The translations under genes and the position numbers were made by a program. A stretch of DNA of 64,000 nt, from the NCBI RefSeq assembly GCF_012999535.1, contig NZ_JABBWV010000004.1, positions 1-64,000 of the forward strand. The letters are read 5' to 3'. Origin of the DNA: Microbispora sp. H11081. GTDB lineage: Bacteria; Actinomycetota; Actinomycetes; Streptosporangiales; Streptosporangiaceae. A model generated the notes under the pieces. The model saw only the letters and a program-made list of their open reading frames with translations, did no database searches and was not told where the DNA came from. Positions 50,885-59,456 of the stretch are shown one piece after another. The stretch's first letter is position 1. Every line of letters begins with the position of its first letter.

Positions 50885-52138
50885 ATGTTCCGCTCGCTGC
50901 GGAACCACAACTACCGCCTGTTCGCCGCCGGGGGCGTCGTCTCCAACGTCGGCACCTGGATGCAGCGCACCGCCCAGGACTGGCTGGTCCTCGACCTCTC
51001 GCACGGCAGCGGCTCGGCGCTCGGCCTCACCGTGGCGCTGCAGTTCCTGCCGACGATGCTGTTCGGCATGTTCGGCGGAGTGATCGCGGACCGCTACCCC
51101 AAGCGCCGGATCCTCATGGTGGCCCAGACGCTCATGGGCCTGCTGGCGCTCACCATGGGCGTCCTGGTGCTCACCGGGTCGGCCGAGGTCTGGCACGTGT
51201 ACGTGATGGCGTTCACGCTCGGCCTGGTGTCCTGCGTCGAGGTGCCCACCCGGCAGTCGTTCGTGGTGGAGATGGTGGGCAGGCGTGACCTGCCGAACGC
51301 GATCGCGCTGAACAGCTCGACCTTCAACCTCGCCAGGGTCGTCGGCCCCGCGGTGGCCGGACTGCTGATCTCCTGGATGGGCACCGGCCCGATCTTCGTG
51401 CTGAACGCCGTGTCGTTCGCCGCGGTGATCACCGGCCTCGCGCTCATGCGGGTGTCGGAGCTGCGGTCGCCGGTGCCCGTGCCACGAGGCAAGGGTCAGC
51501 TGCGGGCGGGCCTGCGCTACGTCGGCGACCGGCCCGACCTCCTGCTGCCGCTGCTGCTCGTGGCCTTCATGGCGATCTTCGCGCAGAGCTTCTCGACCAG
51601 CATCGCGCTGATGGCCAAGCAGGCGTTCGGCGCGGGCGCGTCCTCCTTCGGCGTCGCGTCCAGCGCGTTCGCCGTCGGGGCGTTCGGCGGGGCGCTGCTC
51701 GCCGCGCGCCGGGTCAAGCCGAGCCGCCGCTTCCTGATCGCCGGAGCGTTGTGCTTCGGGGTGTTCCAGGTCGCCGCCGGGCTCGCCCCCGCGTACCCGG
51801 CCTTCCTGCTGATGCTCGTCCCCGCGGGCATGGCGATGATCACGGTCAACACGACCGCGAACACGATCGTGCAGCTCGGCGCCTCGCCCGAGATGCGCGG
51901 CCGGGTCATGGGGATCTACGTGCTTGTCTTCACCGGGGGAGCCCCGATCGGGTCGCCGCTCGTGGGCTGGCTCGCCGAGCAGGCCGGCCCCCGGGTCTCG
52001 GTCGTGGTCGCCGGTGTGCTGAGCATCTGCGGCGTCTTCCTCGCGGTGCTGGTGACCCGGATGGTCGCGGCCCGCAAGGCCCGCAGGCAAGAATCGGCAT
52101 GTGAGCAGATTGTTCGTGGCGCTGCTGCCACCGCCTGA
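50885..52138 (+). CDS. MFS transporter (likely drug efflux)
   Basis: Predicted 417-residue major facilitator with 12 membrane helices. It opens with FRSLRNHNYRLFAAGGVVSNVGTWMQRTAQDWLVLDLS and contains GGVIADRYPKRRIL (loop 2-3 motif) and EVPTRQSFVVEMVGRRDLPNAIALNS, typical of the enterobactin/multidrug-like group in actinobacteria. It lies 5 bp behind the MarR gene. The end overlaps thpR by 38 bp. Confidence 0.92.
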   Translation: MFRSLRNHNYRLFAAGGVVSNVGTWMQRTAQDWLVLDLSHGSGSALGLTVALQFLPTMLFGMFGGVIADRYPKRRILMVAQTLMGLLALTMGVLVLTGSAEVWHVYVMAFTLGLVSCVEVPTRQSFVVEMVGRRDLPNAIALNSSTFNLARVVGPAVAGLLISWMGTGPIFVLNAVSFAAVITGLALMRVSELRSPVPVPRGKGQLRAGLRYVGDRPDLLLPLLLVAFMAIFAQSFSTSIALMAKQAFGAGASSFGVASSAFAVGAFGGALLAARRVKPSRRFLIAGALCFGVFQVAAGLAPAYPAFLLMLVPAGMAMITVNTTANTIVQLGASPEMRGRVMGIYVLVFTGGAPIGSPLVGWLAEQAGPRVSVVVAGVLSICGVFLAVLVTRMVAARKARRQESACEQIVRGAAATA

Positions 52139-52670
52139 GGCGCTGGCGGAGATCGCCGCGGTGATCGGCCCCATCCGCGCCGAATGGTCGCAGCTGCGCT
52201 GGGTCGATCCCGCGCTGTGGCACGTCACCGTCGCCTTCCTCGGCGAGGTGCCCGACGAGGTCCTGCCCGAACTGCGCGTACGGCTGGCCAGGGCGGCCGG
52301 TCGCCACTCCGCGCAGACCGTGGCGTTCGGCGGCGCAGGCGCCTTCCCCTCCGCCTCCAGGGGCCGCGTCCTCTGGGTGGGCCTCGACGCCGGAGTGGCG
52401 CTGACGCGTCTCGCGGGCTCGGTCGCGGCCGGCGCCCGGCGGGCGGGGGCGGTGGAGACGGACCGCAAGCGGTTCCGCCCCCACCTCACCCTGGCTCGCT
52501 CCAGGACGCCGTCACGTGAGGGCGACGACCTGCGCCCCCTGGTCGGCGCTCTGGGCGCCTTCGGCGGGCGGCGCTGGGAGGTGTCGTCTGTCCACCTCGT
52601 GCGCAGCCACACCGGGGCTACCGTGCGCTACGAGCAGGTCGAGGCGTACCCACTGGCAGTCCGCGACTAG
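52101..52670 (+). CDS. thpR: RNA 2',3'-cyclic phosphodiesterase (2'-5' RNA ligase family)
   Basis: Predicted 189-residue enzyme of the 2H phosphoesterase superfamily. Both catalytic HxT motifs are present: HVTVAFLG (His41, Thr43) and HLTLARSR (His128, Thr130). It opens 2',3'-cyclic RNA ends; a ligase activity is known in relatives. The GTG at 52101 lies inside the MFS gene. The TAG stop overlaps the -10 box of the next small gene. Confidence 0.93.
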   Translation: MSRLFVALLPPPEALAEIAAVIGPIRAEWSQLRWVDPALWHVTVAFLGEVPDEVLPELRVRLARAAGRHSAQTVAFGGAGAFPSASRGRVLWVGLDAGVALTRLAGSVAAGARRAGAVETDRKRFRPHLTLARSRTPSREGDDLRPLVGALGAFGGRRWEVSSVHLVRSHTGATVRYEQVEAYPLAVRD

Positions 52671-52680
52671 GCTCCATGAC

Positions 52681-52770
52681 GTGGATCGTCCTCGACGCTG
52701 GCTGCTGCCCACGGTGCTCGCGCTGCTCGTGCTCATCGTGCTCGTCGGCGCATGGCTGGGACGTGTCTGA
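52681..52770 (+). CDS. 29-residue single-helix membrane peptide
   Basis: The frame encodes VDRPRRWLLPTVLALLVLIV followed by LVGAWLGRV: a basic start and one membrane helix. TAGGCT lies 7 nt before the GTG, matching the leaderless pattern seen at other genes in this window, and its first bases are the thpR stop. The pattern and the clean helix support a real small gene, but no family is recognised. Confidence 0.5.
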   Translation: MDRPRRWLLPTVLALLVLIVLVGAWLGRV

Positions 52771-52842
52771 CGGATCACGGCCCTGCCGCGCGTGAGGCGG
52801 CGTTCGCGAGGCACTCCACAGGCCGTCGCAGGCACAGCCTGA

Positions 52843-53811
52843 TCACCAGGCGTACTCCTCCGGGGCGGTCTTGTAGCCGGGGAAGATCTCGTCGAGCCGG
52901 GCGAGCGCCTTGTCGTCGAGCTCGATCTCCAGCGCCTTGAGCGTGCCGTCGAGCTGCTCGACCGTACGGGGGCCGATGATGGGCGCGGTGACCGCCCGCT
53001 GGTGCAGCAGCCACGCCAGCCCGACGTTGGCCGGGTCCTCGCCGAGCTCGTCGCAGAACGCCTCGTACCGCTCGATCTTGTCGCGGTGCCTGTCGAGCTG
53101 GGCGGCGATCTGGTCGCTGGCGGAACGACCCTTGTCGATCTTCCGGAGGATGCCGCCGAGCAGGCCGCCCGCCAGCGGGCTCCACGGGATCAGGCCGAGG
53201 CCGTAGTCCTCACAGGCCGGGATGACCTCCAGCTCGGGCGCGCGGACGAGCAGGTTGTAGTGGGACTGCTCGCTGACCAGGCCGAGGGTGTTCCGGCGGC
53301 GGGCCGCCTCCTGGGCCTTGGCGATGTGCCAGCCGGCGAAGTTGGACGAGCCGACGTACAGGATCTTGCCCTGCTGCTTGAGGATGTCCATGGCCTCCCA
53401 GAACTCCTCGAACGGGGTGTCCCGGTCGATGTGGTGGGCCTGGTATACGTCGATGTAGTCCGTCTGCATGCGGCGCAGGGAGGCCTCCGCCGCCCGCCGG
53501 ATGTTCAGCGCGGAGAGCTTCTCCTCGTTCGGCCAGTCGCCCATCGAGCCGTACAGCTTGGTGGCGATGACCGTCTTCTCCCGGCGGCCGCCGCCCTGGG
53601 CGAACCAGCGCCCGATGATGTTCTCGGTGATCCCCTCGCCCTTGACCCAGCCGTACACGTTGGCCGTGTCGAAGAAGTTGATCCCGAGTTCGTGCGCGCG
53701 ATCCATGATCGCGAAGGAGTCCTCCTCCGAGGTCTGCGGACCGAAGTTCATGGTCCCCAGGCAGAGCTTGCTGACCAGCAGGCCGGTGCGGCCCAGATGT
53801 CCGTATTCCAT
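52843..53811 (-). CDS. aldo/keto reductase
   Basis: Predicted 322-residue NADPH-dependent oxidoreductase with a TIM barrel. The catalytic tetrad is visible: Asp and Tyr in NFFDTANVYG, Lys in VIATKLYG, and His in VYQAHHID. The NADP loop lies in GPRTVEQLDGTLKALE. It resembles the YajO-like group. TAGGGT lies 7 nt before the ATG, so it is probably leaderless. The PadR gene lies 50 bp upstream on the same strand. Substrate unknown. Confidence 0.93.
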   Translation of the reverse strand: MEYGHLGRTGLLVSKLCLGTMNFGPQTSEEDSFAIMDRAHELGINFFDTANVYGWVKGEGITENIIGRWFAQGGGRREKTVIATKLYGSMGDWPNEEKLSALNIRRAAEASLRRMQTDYIDVYQAHHIDRDTPFEEFWEAMDILKQQGKILYVGSSNFAGWHIAKAQEAARRRNTLGLVSEQSHYNLLVRAPELEVIPACEDYGLGLIPWSPLAGGLLGGILRKIDKGRSASDQIAAQLDRHRDKIERYEAFCDELGEDPANVGLAWLLHQRAVTAPIIGPRTVEQLDGTLKALEIELDDKALARLDEIFPGYKTAPEEYAW

Positions 53812-53861
53812 GCCCTACACCCTAGGTACCTGGAGTGGACTCCAGGCGAGCCCGGCGCGCG

Positions 53862-54431
53862 TCAGATACGGAAATCCCAGGTGAGGCGGCCCTCGCCCAG
53901 GTCGTCGGCGAGGCCGCGCACGAACTCCAGTTCAGCGGCGACCTGGGCCCGCTGATACTCGGACTCCACGAGGAAGAGGCGGGGCACGAAGGTCAGGTTG
54001 TCGGCCATCTCGGCGCCGAGCACGGCCAGCCGTGCCTCCAGCGCCGCGATCCGCTGCCGCAGCGCCGCCAGCGCCTCCTCCGGAGTCAGCACGGGCAGGA
54101 AGGCGAGGGCGGCGGGGAACTCGGGGAACTCCCTGGCCGGGGTGGACAGCATGGTCCGCATCCACTGCTTGAGCGTCTCCCGGCCCGTCTCGGTGGCCTC
54201 GTAGACGGTCCGCTCCGGCCGGTTCTCCTCGCGGGTGGTCTCACGGACCGCCAGCAGCCCGTCGCGGAGCAGGCGCTCGATCGTCTGGTAGACGCTGTTG
54301 CGCTGCGCCACGTTGACCACGTCGTCCTGGTGCCGCTCCTTGATGAGCTGCTGCATCCGGTACGCGTGCATCGGCGACTCGCAGACCAGGGCGAGCACGG
54401 CCGTGGCCAGGGGAGAGCGCCGTGTCGACAT
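53862..54431 (-). CDS. PadR-family transcriptional regulator
   Basis: Predicted 189-residue regulator. The winged helix (about 5-80: SPLATAVLALVCESPMHAYRMQQLIKERHQDDVVNVAQRNSVYQTIERLLRDGLLAVRETTREENRPERTVYEATETGRE) is followed by a coiled-coil (about 115-160) for dimerisation. I chose the ATG at 54431 because TATGAT lies 7 nt before it, a typical leaderless -10. It is divergent from the FAD monooxygenase gene and probably controls it. It may also affect the aldo/keto reductase downstream. Confidence 0.92.
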   Translation of the reverse strand: MSTRRSPLATAVLALVCESPMHAYRMQQLIKERHQDDVVNVAQRNSVYQTIERLLRDGLLAVRETTREENRPERTVYEATETGRETLKQWMRTMLSTPAREFPEFPAALAFLPVLTPEEALAALRQRIAALEARLAVLGAEMADNLTFVPRLFLVESEYQRAQVAAELEFVRGLADDLGEGRLTWDFRI

Positions 54432-54438
54432 GGCGCCC

Positions 54439-54486
54439 ATCATAGGGCCCGTGGCGCCGTATAGTCATAATATGTATAGTCATTGC
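54439..54486. promoter_or_regulatory. divergent promoter region with direct repeat TATAGTCAT
   Basis: TATAGTCAT occurs at 54460-54468 and 54475-54483, 15 bp apart. The second copy contains TATAGT, the -10 of the FAD gene (6 nt before its ATG). The opposite strand has TATGAT, the PadR -10, at 54439-54444. PadR bound to the repeats would cover both promoters. Confidence 0.6.
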
Positions 54487-55659
54487 ATGACCAAGAAAGC
54501 TCTGATCATCGGGGGCGGGATCGCGGGTCCCGTCACGGCCATGGCGCTGCTGCGCGCCGGAATCGACAGCGAGGTCTTTGAGGCCTACGACCGGGGGGCC
54601 GAGGGCGTCGGCGCCTTCCTCACGCTCGCGGTCAACGGGCTGGAGGCCCTGCGCCTGCTCGGCCTGCACGACCTCGTCGCCGGCCTCGGCATGGACACGC
54701 CGGTCATGGAGATACGCAACGCGCGCGGCAGGGCGCTGGCCACCGTCCGCCAGCCGAGCCGTACGCTCAGGCGGGCCGACCTCTACCAGGCGCTGCGCGA
54801 CGAGGCCGTACGGCGGGGCGTGCGGATCCACTACGGCAAGCGGCTCACGGACGCCTCGGCATCCTCGGGCGGCGTGCGGGCGGTCTTCGCCGACGGGACG
54901 CAAGCCGAGGGCGACCTGCTGGTGGGCGCCGACGGGCTGCGCTCGCGGACCCGCGCCCTCATCGACCCCGGCGCCCCCCGCGCCCGGTATGTCGGGCTGC
55001 TGAACACCGGCGGCTACGCCGATGGGGTGCGGGTGCCCGGCAGGCCGGGGATCAGCAACTTCGTCTTCGGCAGGCGGTGCTTCTTCGGGTATCTGATCCA
55101 CCCCGAGGGGCAGGTGTGGTGGTTCGCCAACCCGCCGAGCCGCAGGGAGATGACCTCCGAGGAACTCGCCGCGATCACTCCCGAGCGGTGGCGGGCCAGG
55201 CTCATGGACCTGTTCGAGGGCGACACGGGCCCGATGCGGGAGATCATCGACGCGACCCCGCACATCCTGCCGCCCTGGAACACCTACGACTTCCCGAGCG
55301 TGCCGAAATGGTCGGGCGAGCGCATGGTCATCGTCGGGGACGCCGCCCACGCCACCTCGCCGTCCTCCGGGCAGGGCGCGTCGATGGCGATCGAGGACGC
55401 CGTGGTCCTCGGCAAGTGCCTGCGCGACCTGCCGGACACCGCGGCCGCGTTCGCCGCCTTCGAGCGGCTGCGGCGCGGGCGGGTCGAGCGCGTCGTCGCG
55501 CAGGGCAAGCGCAACGGGGACGGCAAGGCGCCGGGCGCCGGCGGCGCCTTCGTCCGCGACCTGGTTCTTCCCGTGGTGCTGCGTCAGGTGGAGAAGCGGA
55601 ACGCGCTGGCCTGGATGTACGACCACCGGATCACCTGGGACGAGCGCGTCTCAGCGTAA
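54487..55659 (+). CDS. FAD-dependent monooxygenase
   Basis: Predicted 390-residue flavin monooxygenase (PHBH fold). The three FAD/NADPH motifs are intact: GGGIAGPVTAMALLRAG (GxGxxG, residues 8-15), VGADGLRSRTRAL (DG), and MVIVGDAAHATSPSSGQGASMAIEDAV (GD). It hydroxylates an aromatic or similar small molecule; substrate unknown. TATAGT lies 6 nt before the ATG, so it is leaderless. It is divergent from PadR. It contrasts with the decayed monooxygenase at 46 kb. Confidence 0.93.
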   Translation: MTKKALIIGGGIAGPVTAMALLRAGIDSEVFEAYDRGAEGVGAFLTLAVNGLEALRLLGLHDLVAGLGMDTPVMEIRNARGRALATVRQPSRTLRRADLYQALRDEAVRRGVRIHYGKRLTDASASSGGVRAVFADGTQAEGDLLVGADGLRSRTRALIDPGAPRARYVGLLNTGGYADGVRVPGRPGISNFVFGRRCFFGYLIHPEGQVWWFANPPSRREMTSEELAAITPERWRARLMDLFEGDTGPMREIIDATPHILPPWNTYDFPSVPKWSGERMVIVGDAAHATSPSSGQGASMAIEDAVVLGKCLRDLPDTAAAFAAFERLRRGRVERVVAQGKRNGDGKAPGAGGAFVRDLVLPVVLRQVEKRNALAWMYDHRITWDERVSA

Positions 55660-55661
55660 TT

Positions 55662-55673
55662 GACCGATCGTTC
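55662..55673. promoter_or_regulatory. TetR operator 1 (GACCGATCGTTC)
   Basis: One mismatch from the perfect palindrome GACCGATCGGTC. It overlaps the -35 (TTGACC, 55660-55665) of the TetR promoter, whose -10 (TAGGGT) lies 18 bp later and 6 nt before the ATG. Confidence 0.65.
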
Positions 55674-55695
55674 TCGAATGGTCTAGGGTGCCGGT

Positions 55696-56271
55696 ATGGC
55701 GAGGACCAAGGAGTTCGACCCCGACGTCGTGCTGGAGCGCGCCCTGGACCTGTTCTGGCGGCGCGGCTACGAGGCCACGTCGATGGCCGACCTGGTCGAG
55801 CACCTCGGCATCGGCCGCGCCAGCCTGTACGCCACCTTCGGCGGCAAGCACGACCTCTACCTGAAGGCGCTGGAGCGCTACGTCCAGACGCGCGACCCCG
55901 ACCCCGTGGAACTGCTGTCGCAGCCGGGTCCCGCACTGCCGGCCGTACGGGCCCTGGTCGAGATGTACGCCGAGGACTCGATCCGCGACCGGCGGGGCTG
56001 CCTGATCGTGAACGCGGCGGCCGAGCGCCTGCCGTACGACGAGCCGGTCGCCCGGTTCGTCGAGACGAGCTGGACGGGTCTGGAGACGGCGCTGACCTCG
56101 GCCCTCATCCGCGCCCGCGCCCAGGGGGAGATCTCCGCCGAGTCCGACCCCCGGGCGCTGGCGCGGTTCGTGCTCGTCTTCGCGCAGGGGCTGCGGGTGA
56201 TGGGCAAGGGCGGCGGCGACCCCGCCCGCGTCCGCGACGCCGCCGCACAGGCGCTCGCCCTACTTCGCTGA
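55696..56271 (+). CDS. TetR-family transcriptional regulator
   Basis: Predicted 191-residue repressor. The N-terminal HTH (about 10-56) reads VVLERALDLFWRRGYEATSMADLVEHLGIGRASLYATFGGKHDLYLKALERY; the ligand domain (EMYAEDSIRDRRGCLIVNAAAE) follows the AcrR/YsiA-type pattern. TTGACC-N18-TAGGGT and 6 nt spacing show a leaderless start. It is followed by an MFS and an SDR gene, which it probably controls; a matching palindrome lies at the MFS start. Confidence 0.93.
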   Translation: MARTKEFDPDVVLERALDLFWRRGYEATSMADLVEHLGIGRASLYATFGGKHDLYLKALERYVQTRDPDPVELLSQPGPALPAVRALVEMYAEDSIRDRRGCLIVNAAAERLPYDEPVARFVETSWTGLETALTSALIRARAQGEISAESDPRALARFVLVFAQGLRVMGKGGGDPARVRDAAAQALALLR

Positions 56272-56302
56272 TCTCTCCGTGGGAAGGGGAGTGCGCTTTT
56301 CC

Positions 56303-57661
56303 ATGCCCTCATTCTTGACTGATCGGTCCAGAAATGTGGCCGCGTTCGCCGTGCTCGGCGGGGCGCAGGTCACGCTCGTCGCGGCGATCACTCTTCTCAC
56401 CGTGCCGCTGCCGGCCATCCAGCGGGAGTTCGGCCTCGGTCAGGGGGACCTGGCACTGCTGACCTCGGCGTACGGGCTGACCTTCGGCGGGCTGCTGCTC
56501 CTCGGGGGCAGGCTCGCCGACAGGTGGGGCGCCCGGGAGACGTTCCTCGCCGGGATGGCCCTGCTCGCGCTGGCGTCGGCGGCGGGCGGGCTGGCTCAGG
56601 ACCACGCGGTCCTGCTCGCCGCGCGCTTCGCCCAGGGAGTGGGCGCCGCGATGGCCGCTCCCGCGGCCGTCCCACTGGTGACGCGGCTCCGCCCGGACGT
56701 CAGGGAGCGTGAGCGCGCCCTGGCGGTGTGGGGCACCCTGTCGGTCACCGGGGCCGTCACCGGAAGCCTGCTCTCCGGCCTCGTCGCCGCCGCTGCCTCG
56801 TGGCGCTGGTCGTTCCTCCTGCCCGCCGCCGTCGGCGTCGCGGCCGTGGCCGCCGGGATCCTCCTGCTGCCGCCCCTGCCTCGTACGGCGGCCCGCCTCG
56901 ACGTGCCCGGCGCGCTGCTCGCCACGGCCGGGCTGATCGCGTTCGCGTACGGCCTGCTGGAGGGCGCGACGACCGTCGTCGTCACCGGCCTGGTGCTGAC
57001 GGCGGGCTTCGTCGCCCTCCAGGCGAGGACGCCGCGGCCACTGCTGCCGCTCGGGCTGGTGGCTCATCCCCGCAGGGGCGCCGCCCTGCTCGTCGTCTTC
57101 GTCACGGCCGCCGCCAGTGCGACGATCACGTTCCTGCTGAGTCTCCACCTGCAGCAGGTGCGCGGGCTGTCGCCGATCTCCACGAGCCTGGTCTTCCTGC
57201 CCTTCCTCCTGGTCGTCGTCATGGGCCCGGTGAGCGGCCGCCTGCTGCGCCGCCTCGGTGTGCGGCACGTGCTGGTCGCCGGGTCGCTGCTCGCGGCGGT
57301 GTCGATGCTGCTGCTCGGCCGTCTCGCGTCCGGGGGAACCGTGCTCGCCGGGCTGCTGCTCTTCCCGGTCGCCTCGGGGCTGGCCTTCTCCGGCGCCACC
57401 GTGGCGGCCCTCGACGGCGTACGCGCGGAGGACGCCGGGGCGGCCGGGGGACTGGTCAACACCGCCATGGAGGCGGGGCCGACGGTGGGCCTCGCCGTGC
57501 TCGTGGCACTCGCCGCCGCCCGAGCGGGCGACGTGCCCGCCGGCGGCGCCCGGGCCATGACGGAGGGCTACGGGTTCGCCCTCACCGTCATGGCCCCGGT
57601 CTTCCTCCTCGCGGCGGCGACGGTCGCCGTCGCGTTCATCCGCACAGGGAGCGGCAGATGA
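56303..57661 (+). CDS. MFS transporter, DHA2 (14-helix) type
   Basis: Predicted 452-residue efflux transporter. Motifs include AVLGGAQVTLVAAITLLTVPLPAIQREFGLGQGDLALLTSAYGLTFGGLLLLGGRLADRWGARETFLAG and the motif C region GTLSVTGAVTGSLLSGLV. About 14 helices are visible. I use the ATG at 56303 (MPSFLTDRSRN). A GTG at 56336 is possible, and a TetR-type palindrome lies between them. The stop overlaps the SDR start (ATGA). Confidence 0.9.
   Translation: MPSFLTDRSRNVAAFAVLGGAQVTLVAAITLLTVPLPAIQREFGLGQGDLALLTSAYGLTFGGLLLLGGRLADRWGARETFLAGMALLALASAAGGLAQDHAVLLAARFAQGVGAAMAAPAAVPLVTRLRPDVRERERALAVWGTLSVTGAVTGSLLSGLVAAAASWRWSFLLPAAVGVAAVAAGILLLPPLPRTAARLDVPGALLATAGLIAFAYGLLEGATTVVVTGLVLTAGFVALQARTPRPLLPLGLVAHPRRGAALLVVFVTAAASATITFLLSLHLQQVRGLSPISTSLVFLPFLLVVVMGPVSGRLLRRLGVRHVLVAGSLLAAVSMLLLGRLASGGTVLAGLLLFPVASGLAFSGATVAALDGVRAEDAGAAGGLVNTAMEAGPTVGLAVLVALAAARAGDVPAGGARAMTEGYGFALTVMAPVFLLAAATVAVAFIRTGSGR
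56317..56328. promoter_or_regulatory. TetR operator 2 (GACTGATCGGTC)
   Basis: One mismatch from GACCGATCGGTC and 10 of 12 bases shared with operator 1. It lies at the start of the MFS gene. Confidence 0.6.
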
Positions 57662-58410
57662 GATTCACGGACAAGGTCGTGCTGGTCACCGGCGCCGGCT
57701 CCGGCGTCGGCCGGGCGGTCGCCAGGGGATTCGCCCGCGAGGGCGCCACCGTGGTGGCGGCCGGGCGGATGCGGGAGCAGTTGGAGCGGACCGTCACGCT
57801 GATCGAGGCGGGGGGAGGCCGGGCCGTCGCGCTCACGGCCGACGTGACCGACTCGGCCGCTGTGGCCCGGCTCGTCGGTGAGATCGTCACCCGGTTCGGC
57901 CGCCTCGACGTCGCGGTCAACAACGCCGGAATGTTCGCGGGAGGGGCCGTCGTGGACATGCCGGAGGAGGACTGGGCGCGCGTCCTCCAGGTCAACACGA
58001 CGGGAGTCTTCCTCGCCCTGAAGCACGAGATCGCCGCGATGCGCGCGCAGGGCTCCGGCGTGATCGTGAACATCGCCTCGAACATCGGCGCGCACAAGGC
58101 GGTCCCGGGGCTGGGCGCCTACGCCGCGTCGAAGGCGGCGGTCAGCGCGCTGACCCGCACGGCGGCGCTGGAGAACATCAGGGCCGGCGTCAGGATCAAC
58201 GCGGTGAGCCCGGGGCCGCTGGACACCGCCATGTCCCTGCGCCCCGGCGAGACCGAGGACGACCGGGCCGCCCGAATGCGGGAATCGCTGCCGATCGGCC
58301 GCGTCGGCGCACTCGACGAGATCACCGGCGCCGTGCTCTGGCTCGCCTCGGACGACGCCGGCTTCGCGGTGGGCCTCGACCTGGTGCTCGACGGCGGCGC
58401 CTCAGCCTGA
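57658..58410 (+). CDS. short-chain dehydrogenase/reductase
   Basis: Predicted 250-residue classical SDR. Cofactor motif TGAGSGVGRAVA, NNAG, and the catalytic Ser/Tyr/Lys as NIASNIG...YAASKAAV; it ends with the usual WLASDDAGFAVGLDLVLDGGASA. The Asp-type choice (AGRMREQ) suggests NADP. It overlaps the MFS stop by four bases (ATGA) and so is in one operon with it. Its end overlaps the WYL gene end by 9 bp. Confidence 0.93.
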   Translation: MRFTDKVVLVTGAGSGVGRAVARGFAREGATVVAAGRMREQLERTVTLIEAGGGRAVALTADVTDSAAVARLVGEIVTRFGRLDVAVNNAGMFAGGAVVDMPEEDWARVLQVNTTGVFLALKHEIAAMRAQGSGVIVNIASNIGAHKAVPGLGAYAASKAAVSALTRTAALENIRAGVRINAVSPGPLDTAMSLRPGETEDDRAARMRESLPIGRVGALDEITGAVLWLASDDAGFAVGLDLVLDGGASA

Positions 58411-59394
58411 TCCCGCTGCCGCTGCCGCTGCCGTCGCCGCTGCGGCGGTCGCGCGGGCGTAGCGGGCGGCCAGGGCGCGCAGGTGGTCGACCAGTTCGGG
58501 CGGGCCGGTGACCTCGAAGTCGAGATCGAGCAGGCCGAGGTGGACGGCGAGCGAGTGCACGGTCCCGGCCCCCGTCGCGAGCACGCAGGTACGGCCGTCG
58601 ACGTCCTCCACGACGCCGACGGCCGGGTTGATCCGCGCGGCGACCACCTCGGCGGGGGCGTGGACGAGCACCCGGGCGTGGTGCCGCCAGGCCGCCGACG
58701 ACACGCCGCGGGCGACGTACGCCGCCGCGCCGCCCTCCGGCGGGTCGCGGGGCGGAAACCGCGGCCCGGTCGGAGTGCGCGGTGCGATGCGGTCCACCCG
58801 GAACGTGCGCCAGTCGTCGCGGTCGACGTCCCAGGCCACGAGGTACCACCGGCGGCCCCAGGACACGAGCCGGTAGGGCTCGGCCAGCCTGACGCCGGAG
58901 GAGCCGTCGTGGCCGCGGTAGTCGAACCGCAGCCGCTCGCGGTCACGGCAGGCCGCCGCCAGCACGCTCAGCACGCCGGGGTCGACCGCGGGGCCCGGCC
59001 GGTCGGGCGGCACCGGCTCGGTGTACGCCTGCACGGCGCCGACGCGGCGGCGCAGGCGTGACGGCAGGACCTGTCCGAGCTTGGCGGCGGCGCGCTCGGC
59101 CGCCTCCTCGACGCCCGTCACACCCGCGGCGGTGCGCAGCCCGATCGCCACGGCCACCGCCTCGTCGTCGTCGAGGAGCAGAGGCGGCATCGCCGCCCCG
59201 GCGACCAGGCGATAGCCGCCGTCCGTGCCTCGGGTGGACTCCACCGGATAGCCGAGACCGCGCAGCCGGTCGACGTCGCGGCGCACCGTCCGCTCGCTCA
59301 CGCCGAGCCGATCGGCCAGGGTCGCGCCGGGCCAGTCGCGTCGGGCCTGGAGCAACGACAGCAGGCGCAGCAACCGCGCCGAGGTTTCCAGCAT
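58402..59394 (-). CDS. WYL-domain transcriptional regulator
   Basis: Predicted 330-residue regulator of the DeoR/YafY group. The HTH (about 1-60: ARLLRLLSLLQARRDWPGATLADRLGVSERTVRRDVDRLRGLGYPVESTRG) is followed by the WYL domain (about 140-210: RERLRFDYRGHDGSSGVRLAEPYRLVSWGRRWYLVAWDVDRDDWRTFRVDRI) and a WCX domain. The C-terminus is an Ala/Thr tail coded by GCC-rich repeats. It is divergent from the epoxide hydrolase gene, with 62 bp between starts, and probably controls it. Confidence 0.92.
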   Translation of the reverse strand: MLETSARLLRLLSLLQARRDWPGATLADRLGVSERTVRRDVDRLRGLGYPVESTRGTDGGYRLVAGAAMPPLLLDDDEAVAVAIGLRTAAGVTGVEEAAERAAAKLGQVLPSRLRRRVGAVQAYTEPVPPDRPGPAVDPGVLSVLAAACRDRERLRFDYRGHDGSSGVRLAEPYRLVSWGRRWYLVAWDVDRDDWRTFRVDRIAPRTPTGPRFPPRDPPEGGAAAYVARGVSSAAWRHHARVLVHAPAEVVAARINPAVGVVEDVDGRTCVLATGAGTVHSLAVHLGLLDLDFEVTGPPELVDHLRALAARYARATAAAATAAAAAAGSG

Positions 59395-59417
59395 GGTCTC
59401 AGTCTGGCGTCACTTCA

Positions 59418-59432
59418 GGACAGAAGCTGTCC
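59418..59432. promoter_or_regulatory. palindrome GGACAG-AAG-CTGTCC
   Basis: Perfect 6-bp arms lie between the divergent WYL and epoxide hydrolase genes, about -39 to -25 from the predicted start of the hydrolase mRNA. It is a good candidate for the WYL protein's binding site. Confidence 0.6.
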
Positions 59433-59456
59433 GGAAGGGTCCGTAATGTCGGCGTC

